8,013 bases of DNA from a bacterium (GTDB lineage Bacteria > Armatimonadota > Fimbriimonadia > Fimbriimonadales > JBAXQP01), in NCBI GenBank assembly GCA_037131655.1, contig JBAXQP010000121.1:1-8013 (forward strand). The letters are read 5' to 3'. Below, piece after piece: positions 5,732 to 8,013 of the stretch (position 1 is its first letter; each line of letters begins with the position of its first letter). Both the position numbers and the translations under genes were made by a program. The notes under the pieces are model-generated. The model was not told the DNA's origin. It saw only the letters and a program-made list of their open reading frames with translations, and did no database searches.

Positions 5732-7008
5732 CGACTGCCGTCTGGTAACAGGAAGAGGTCGGTTGGGCCATCTATATCCGGGTTGGTGACGATGCCTTTG
5801 TTATCATAACCATCTTGGCCAACACTATATAGGCGGTAAGTATCACCTTGGAATTGATAGATGAACTGTTTGCCGGAGAAGGGATCGATAATCATCTCAT
5901 TTCCCAACTCTTCTAAGAGTTTCGGGTATCGCCCTATCTTTAATTTGTAGACACGGAGCATCAGATGCAGATAGAGTAACTGCCGACGCGCTTGGTATTT
6001 TTGCAAATTCTCTATGGAGGATAAAGGAGTGTAACAAATCAGTAATTGATTATCGATTTCAAATGACGACTTGATTTCATCCACTACTGAGATTTGCTCC
6101 CAAAGAGGCTTATCTAACTCCTTAACTGCCTTTTCACGAAGAGCTTCGAACTTATCAGTAATACGCTTTGTAAATGCTTTAAGCCCTTCGGGTGTGCTTA
6201 TTTCCTTCTTTAGTTGAGCTATTACTTCTACATCATGTGGGTCTGTTTTGCCCTTAGCTGATTCAGGCGACAACTCTCCAGTGACAGGATCTTTAAATAA
6301 TTCAGAAAAGACTGAATCGGAATCGTTCGGGTTCTTTAAGTCTTCATCCAAATTTTGGCGATCTCTTTCCCAATCATGGATTAAGCCTTGTTTACGAATT
6401 GATGAAAGAGATTCAGCGTTGCGCAAAGCTTGAGCGATTAATTTACATTCTTTAGCAGAGAAAAAGTCAATTTGCTTTGCTACGGGACTGATTAATAATG
6501 ATTCACATCCTAGTCCTACTTGAAATTCAAGAGTATTTGGTTTTTGGATATCCTGTACTAATTTCATTCCATCTTGAAATTCTTGCACAACATCCATGCC
6601 ATCCTCTTCAGATAGACTATGATTGATCTGAATGAGGCGAAGGCGCGCCAAACTACGATAGCCAGCATACTCGCTTAATCGCTCCGTTTCCTTTCGTTCG
6701 GGAACTGGGTCCCAAAAAGCTAACTTGGCGGCTATATCCATTAAATCTATTACTTCTTTGTTTGCGTTGAGATAGCGTAAAGCGGCATCAGAAGGTGGTT
6801 GTTCTGAATAGTTAAGGTTGTCCATCTCATCTTTCTGATCAGGAGGAAGCTTTTGCCAATAGGCGTCCAACTTCTGTACTGCCGTAAGATAGTAATCGTA
6901 AGCATTCTTAGACGGCAGTTTGGGCTGGTAGGGTTCAGTGGTTTCAACCGTATAGGCGATGGCAGTGGATAGCAGTATGATAACTAAGGCTAGTTTGTAT
7001 CTGGACAT
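5728..7008 (-). CDS. Exported protein of unknown function with a C-terminal 'DPF-G-K / YSVG-DG' domain
   Basis: I do not recognise a named family. The 426-residue product begins with a signal-peptide-like segment: K5, then a hydrophobic stretch about residues 6-19, so it is probably secreted or anchored at the outer face of the membrane; no lipobox Cys is visible. Residues 30-300 are mostly predicted helical and highly charged. The last part (about 338-403) has a recognisable layout: a helix with R-V-Y-K-L-K-I-G-R-Y-P, then I-D-P-F-S-G-K, then Y-R-L-Y-S-V-G-Q-D-G and D-N-K-G. This pattern recalls the C-terminal beta region of type II secretion pseudopilins (GspG) and of many planctomycete-type hypothetical exported proteins. 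The N-terminus lacks the pseudopilin G/A-F-T-x-x-E cleavage motif, so it is not a pilin. The start is well supported by AAGGAG eight bases upstream. It lies between tyrA (71 bp) and aroA (4-base overlap), probably in the same operon. Confidence 0.8.
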   Translation of the reverse strand: MSRYKLALVIILLSTAIAYTVETTEPYQPKLPSKNAYDYYLTAVQKLDAYWQKLPPDQKDEMDNLNYSEQPPSDAALRYLNANKEVIDLMDIAAKLAFWDPVPERKETERLSEYAGYRSLARLRLIQINHSLSEEDGMDVVQEFQDGMKLVQDIQKPNTLEFQVGLGCESLLISPVAKQIDFFSAKECKLIAQALRNAESLSSIRKQGLIHDWERDRQNLDEDLKNPNDSDSVFSELFKDPVTGELSPESAKGKTDPHDVEVIAQLKKEISTPEGLKAFTKRITDKFEALREKAVKELDKPLWEQISVVDEIKSSFEIDNQLLICYTPLSSIENLQKYQARRQLLYLHLMLRVYKLKIGRYPKLLEELGNEMIIDPFSGKQFIYQFQGDTYRLYSVGQDGYDNKGIVTNPDIDGPTDLFLLPDGSR

Positions 7009-7016
7009 TTTATTTT

Positions 7017-7022
7017 CTCCTT
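7017..7022 (-). promoter_or_regulatory. Strong Shine-Dalgarno site of the exported-protein gene
   Basis: On the minus strand AAGGAG lies eight bases before the ATG at 7006-7008. It is much better than the ribosome sites of tyrA and aroA, suggesting that the unknown protein is translated well and that aroA translation depends on it. I see no clear promoter in the 71 bp spacer (7009-7079). Confidence 0.75.
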
Positions 7023-7079
7023 CACTTACATTGTCGCTTAAATCGAATGGGTAATTCTACTTATATCACAGATTAAGGC

Positions 7080-7925
7080 TTAGAAACCTACTTTTTCAGT
7101 CTTTATGCTGCGGGCTTCTTCGAAGAAGTGTTGCAGAGATGTAGTATCTTCGTTTTCGAGGGCTTTTCGGAAGTAGACTAGTTCATCCTCAAGCTGTTGG
7201 ATAGTGTCAATTAGCTCGTTGCGATTGGTCAGGGAAATGCGTGTCCACATGGTGGAGGGGCTGGCCGCTACTCGCGTTGCGTCCTCCCAACTTGGCCCTG
7301 CAAGGTCATAACGCCCCTCTTTTGAAGCTATACGCATTAGTGATGCAGCTAGAACATGTGGGAGATGACTGAGAATAGCGATTTGCCGATCATGTTCATC
7401 GGCTGGAACGGTAACCACATGCGCGCCTGTTTGAGTGATTATTTCCGAGACGGCTTCAAGAGTTTGATCAGAAGTGTTTTCGGTGGGAGTAAGTATCCAC
7501 GGCCGGTTGATAAAAAGATCTGGAATGGCGGAATTGAATCCGCCCTTCTCGCGACCAGCCATTGGATGCCCTCCGATGAAATTGGAAGGGAAGGGAAGAG
7601 ATAAAGCCCACTTAATCACCGGCCCCTTGACCCCCGCAACGTCGGTAATGATTGTACTTGGAGTTAAGATTGGCTTGAGTTTGGCAAAGACATCCGAGAT
7701 CGCTTCCAACGGAACGCATAAGACGATTAGACTGGAGTTACTTAGGACTTGAAAATCGGTCGATGTTTTGGAAAGCGCTTTGGCTGTGAGAGCATCCTGA
7801 CATACCGTATCGTCAACATCAACGCCGACAATGTAATTAAACCCAGCTTTTTTTAGCGCAAGAGCAAGGGAGCCTCCGATAAGGCCAAGACCAACAATTC
7901 CAATTTCATGCTCTACTGTGTCCAT
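7080..7925 (-). CDS. tyrA: Prephenate (or arogenate) dehydrogenase TyrA
   Basis: A cytosolic dehydrogenase that oxidatively decarboxylates prephenate to 4-hydroxyphenylpyruvate, or arogenate to tyrosine, in tyrosine synthesis. The 281-residue product is the short form: no fused chorismate mutase domain and no C-terminal ACT domain, so feedback control through an ACT domain is not expected. The Rossmann loop G-L-G-L-I-G-G-S is at 12-19 and D36 (V-G-V-D) suggests NAD use. Active-site landmarks are G-G-H-P-M-A-G (118-124, H120 catalytic), S-H-L-P-H (186-190) and D-A-T-R-V-A (215-220, R218 binding the side-chain carboxylate). The segment T-D-V-A-G-V-K-G (94-101) has A-G where the family mostly has G-S, so a conserved Ser is missing. 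The start follows the preceding aroF-like stop by 12 bases, with only a GAGAGAG close to the ATG. The substrate cannot be decided from sequence alone. Confidence 0.93.
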   Translation of the reverse strand: MDTVEHEIGIVGLGLIGGSLALALKKAGFNYIVGVDVDDTVCQDALTAKALSKTSTDFQVLSNSSLIVLCVPLEAISDVFAKLKPILTPSTIITDVAGVKGPVIKWALSLPFPSNFIGGHPMAGREKGGFNSAIPDLFINRPWILTPTENTSDQTLEAVSEIITQTGAHVVTVPADEHDRQIAILSHLPHVLAASLMRIASKEGRYDLAGPSWEDATRVAASPSTMWTRISLTNRNELIDTIQQLEDELVYFRKALENEDTTSLQHFFEEARSIKTEKVGF

Positions 7926-7937
7926 TAACTCTCTCGA

Positions 7938-8013
7938 TTAACTTTTCATTGAGGGGAAGCTTCTGCCGACTGATTTGGCTACAGGCCCTACATCTTTCAT
8001 AAGGGAAGTGAAT
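7938..8013 (-). CDS. aroF: Probable DAHP synthase (AroF type), C-terminal fragment
   Basis: The right edge holds the last 24 codons of a minus-strand gene, ending in TAA at 7938-7940. The peptide reads FTSLMKDVGPVAKSVGRSFP and then four more residues. The pattern F-x-x-L-M-x-x-x-x-P-V-A-x-x-V-G-R is how the stand-alone 3-deoxy-7-phosphoheptulonate synthases of the Bacillus/Thermotoga type end. That enzyme condenses phosphoenolpyruvate and erythrose-4-phosphate as the first step of the shikimate pathway. Its place 12 bases upstream of tyrA, in a cluster that also contains aroA, supports the reading. With so few residues the call rests on a short match plus context. Confidence 0.6.
   Translation of the reverse strand, partial: FTSLMKDVGPVAKSVGRSFPSMKS

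Noticed and set aside
5728..7008. Exported protein as a type II secretion pseudopilin
   Set aside because: The C-terminal resemblance to GspG is real, but the prepilin peptidase motif and the long N-terminal hydrophobic helix starting F-T-x-x-E are absent, and the protein is far too long.
1..8013. Mobile element, phage, toxin-antitoxin or defence island
   Set aside because: All genes are housekeeping or metabolic types in a consistent layout; there is no transposase, integrase, att site or CRISPR-like array. A lone SbcD-like nuclease fragment is not enough for a defence claim.

Overview
The window looks like ordinary chromosomal DNA from a free-living bacterium of moderate GC content. It holds nine protein genes, two of them cut by the window ends, and no RNA genes, insertion sequences, CRISPR arrays or phage genes that I can see. 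All genes are on the minus strand except one malate/lactate dehydrogenase-type gene. The organism cannot be named from this. The archaeal/eukaryotic-type prolyl-tRNA synthetase and a secreted protein with a C-terminal 'DPF-G-K ... Y-S-V-G-D-G' pattern, which I associate with Planctomycetes, Verrucomicrobia, Armatimonadota and similar lineages, suggest such a group; this is an inference.

Right part (about 4439-8013, read right to left): an aromatic amino acid cluster. It runs from the last codons of what looks like an AroF-type DAHP synthase, through TyrA (prephenate/arogenate dehydrogenase) and an unrecognised exported protein, to AroA (EPSP synthase). DAHP synthase starts the shikimate pathway, EPSP synthase is its penultimate step, and TyrA commits prephenate (or arogenate) to tyrosine. 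The exported protein sits between them, and its stop overlaps the aroA start by four bases (ATGA).

Middle (1755-4438): a 235-265 bp intergenic stretch carries tandem heptamers, hairpins and a dispersed-repeat-like sequence. Below it come proS, for charging tRNA-Pro, and 40 bp further a cation diffusion facilitator that probably exports Zn or a related divalent metal. A symmetrical hairpin separates this gene from the converging dehydrogenase gene.

Left part (1-1754): the dehydrogenase gene on the plus strand is divergent from greA, the transcript-cleavage factor that rescues stalled RNA polymerase. The 90-130 bp between them holds plausible overlapping promoters. Beyond greA, the first 30 codons of an SbcD/Mre11-type metallophosphoesterase nuclease run off the left edge.

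I found no convincing novel system. The points most worth checking are the exported protein coupled to aroA, the repeat-rich aroA-proS spacer, and unusual active-site residues in TyrA and the dehydrogenase.
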